A DNA stretch of 49,414 nucleotides from Bacillota bacterium. Its GTDB lineage: Bacteria > Bacillota > Clostridia > Acetivibrionales > DSM-1351. Position 1 is the stretch's first letter. Every line of letters begins with the position of its first letter. The notes below the pieces were generated by a model, which was not told the origin of the DNA, made no database searches, and was given only the letters and a program-made list of their open reading frames with translations. Below are positions 49,077 through 49,414 of the stretch, in pieces. The stretch is from contig JAEZIB010000003.1 in NCBI GenBank assembly GCA_023416275.1, positions 1 to 49,414 on the forward strand, in the 5' to 3' direction. The translations under genes and the position numbers were made by a program.

Positions 49077-49187
49077 CTACTTCCGCTCTATTAACACGAC
49101 TGACTCAACGTGCCTTGAGTAGACAAAAATGATGTCGTGAAGACCTATTTGTTCCTTGGCGGAGGGGTATTTTTCTCTAAAAACAGG
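49077..49187 (-). pseudogene. second ORF tail with HVESVV, methyltransferase-3'-end-like
   Basis: A 36-codon open stretch ends GLHDIIFVYSRHVESVVLIE, then RK and TAG (49077-49079). The end is a good match to RlmD-type C-termini. Two such tails within 260 bp, both on the minus strand, suggest repeated integrations or excisions at the 3' end of one rRNA methyltransferase gene that may lie beyond the window to the right. Confidence 0.5.
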
Positions 49188-49195
49188 TTATAATG

Positions 49196-49414
49196 ATCCG
49201 CTTTTTCGAATCTTAACCTCCGCTCTTTATGATTAGAAGTATATCATTTCTGTCAGGCACTTTGAAGTGCTGCTACAACTTTACCAGTAAGTAAAAATTG
49301 TGCGCAATAAAACTTTCAAACATGTTGTGGTTTGAGAGCTTTATTCTGAACAATTATTCAATTGTCTTGATAAAGTCTTTTTCCATAATTAATCCGGATT
49401 TAAAGTACACCGTT
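49196..49414 (-). promoter_or_regulatory. leader-like region: short peptide, hairpins, promoter, ribosome site
   Basis: Minus strand, in order: a 10-codon ORF MEKDFIKTIE (49354-49386); a hairpin CTCTCAAAC / GTTTGAAAG (49313-49338, one mismatch); a palindrome GCACTTTGAAGTGC (49257-49270); a TATACT box (49238-49243) with TTCAAA 17 bases before it; and GGAGG (49217-49221). No gene with a usable start follows the GGAGG (only ATTCGAAAAAG), so its gene seems to have been lost and the frame runs into the HVESVV tail. Confidence 0.35.

Noticed and set aside
1..49414. tRNA or rRNA genes and a lysogeny repressor
   Set aside because: None could be supported on either strand by reading; the repressor region is probably missing beyond the cut at 44105.

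Overview
The window looks like a low-GC, AT-rich Clostridia chromosome (Bacillota: strong GGAGG-type ribosome sites, Clostridium-type holin, large serine recombinases). It carries a large prophage, transcribed almost wholly on the minus strand, between a short piece of host DNA on the left and a foreign three-gene plus-strand module on the right.

Left edge (1-4137, plus strand): the 3' part of an FtsX/MacB-type permease, its ABC ATPase, a MATE efflux pump coupled by an ATGA overlap, a small four-helix membrane protein, then a decayed IS3 OrfA remnant.

Prophage (about 4138-44105, minus strand; functional order runs right to left). Replication block: truncated SNF2 helicase, coiled-coil protein, Cys4 protein, family A DNA polymerase, nucleotide-transferase-like protein, primase-helicase, an iteron-type origin candidate, VRR-NUC nuclease. 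Late switch: a DUF1492/sigma-region-4-like regulator (interrupted by an amber codon), a partner gene, and duplicated promoter units made of 10-bp-phased GTCC boxes, a TATAAT box and an immediate terminator hairpin. Cargo cassettes (lipoprotein, zinc ribbon, membrane protein, YwqG/immunity-like pair) sit between homologous copies of phage terminators. Then HNH and a cos-like site, an HTH/zinc protein, ParB-methyltransferase (amber-interrupted), a cytosine-methylase stub, an amidoligase/cyclotransferase peptide-modification group, small and large terminase, a second cargo patch (flavodoxin, orphan antitoxin, unknown protein), portal, ClpP protease, HK97 capsid, connectors, tail genes with a canonical -1 frameshift site, tape measure, hub, fibres, holin, amidase, a highly structured RNA, and three tandem serine recombinases, the last one ruined.

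No repressor or excision module is seen. The helicase is cut at about 44105, where a 13-bp palindrome joins it to the module at 44102-48723. That module encodes a beta-rich protein (5' end apparently clipped), a DUF6339-like protein, and a protein of about 1006 residues that combines RpoA-CTD-like helix-hairpin-helix repeats with a sigma-70 region 4 HTH. It has the look of an undescribed, possibly defensive, operon. Right of it lie a perfect 15-bp terminator hairpin and two short minus-strand ORF tails ending in HVE(K/S)VV, which resemble 3' ends of an rlmD/rum-type methyltransferase gene, a known integration target. The prophage is probably defective: three in-frame ambers, a truncated helicase, a truncated Dcm and a decayed recombinase.
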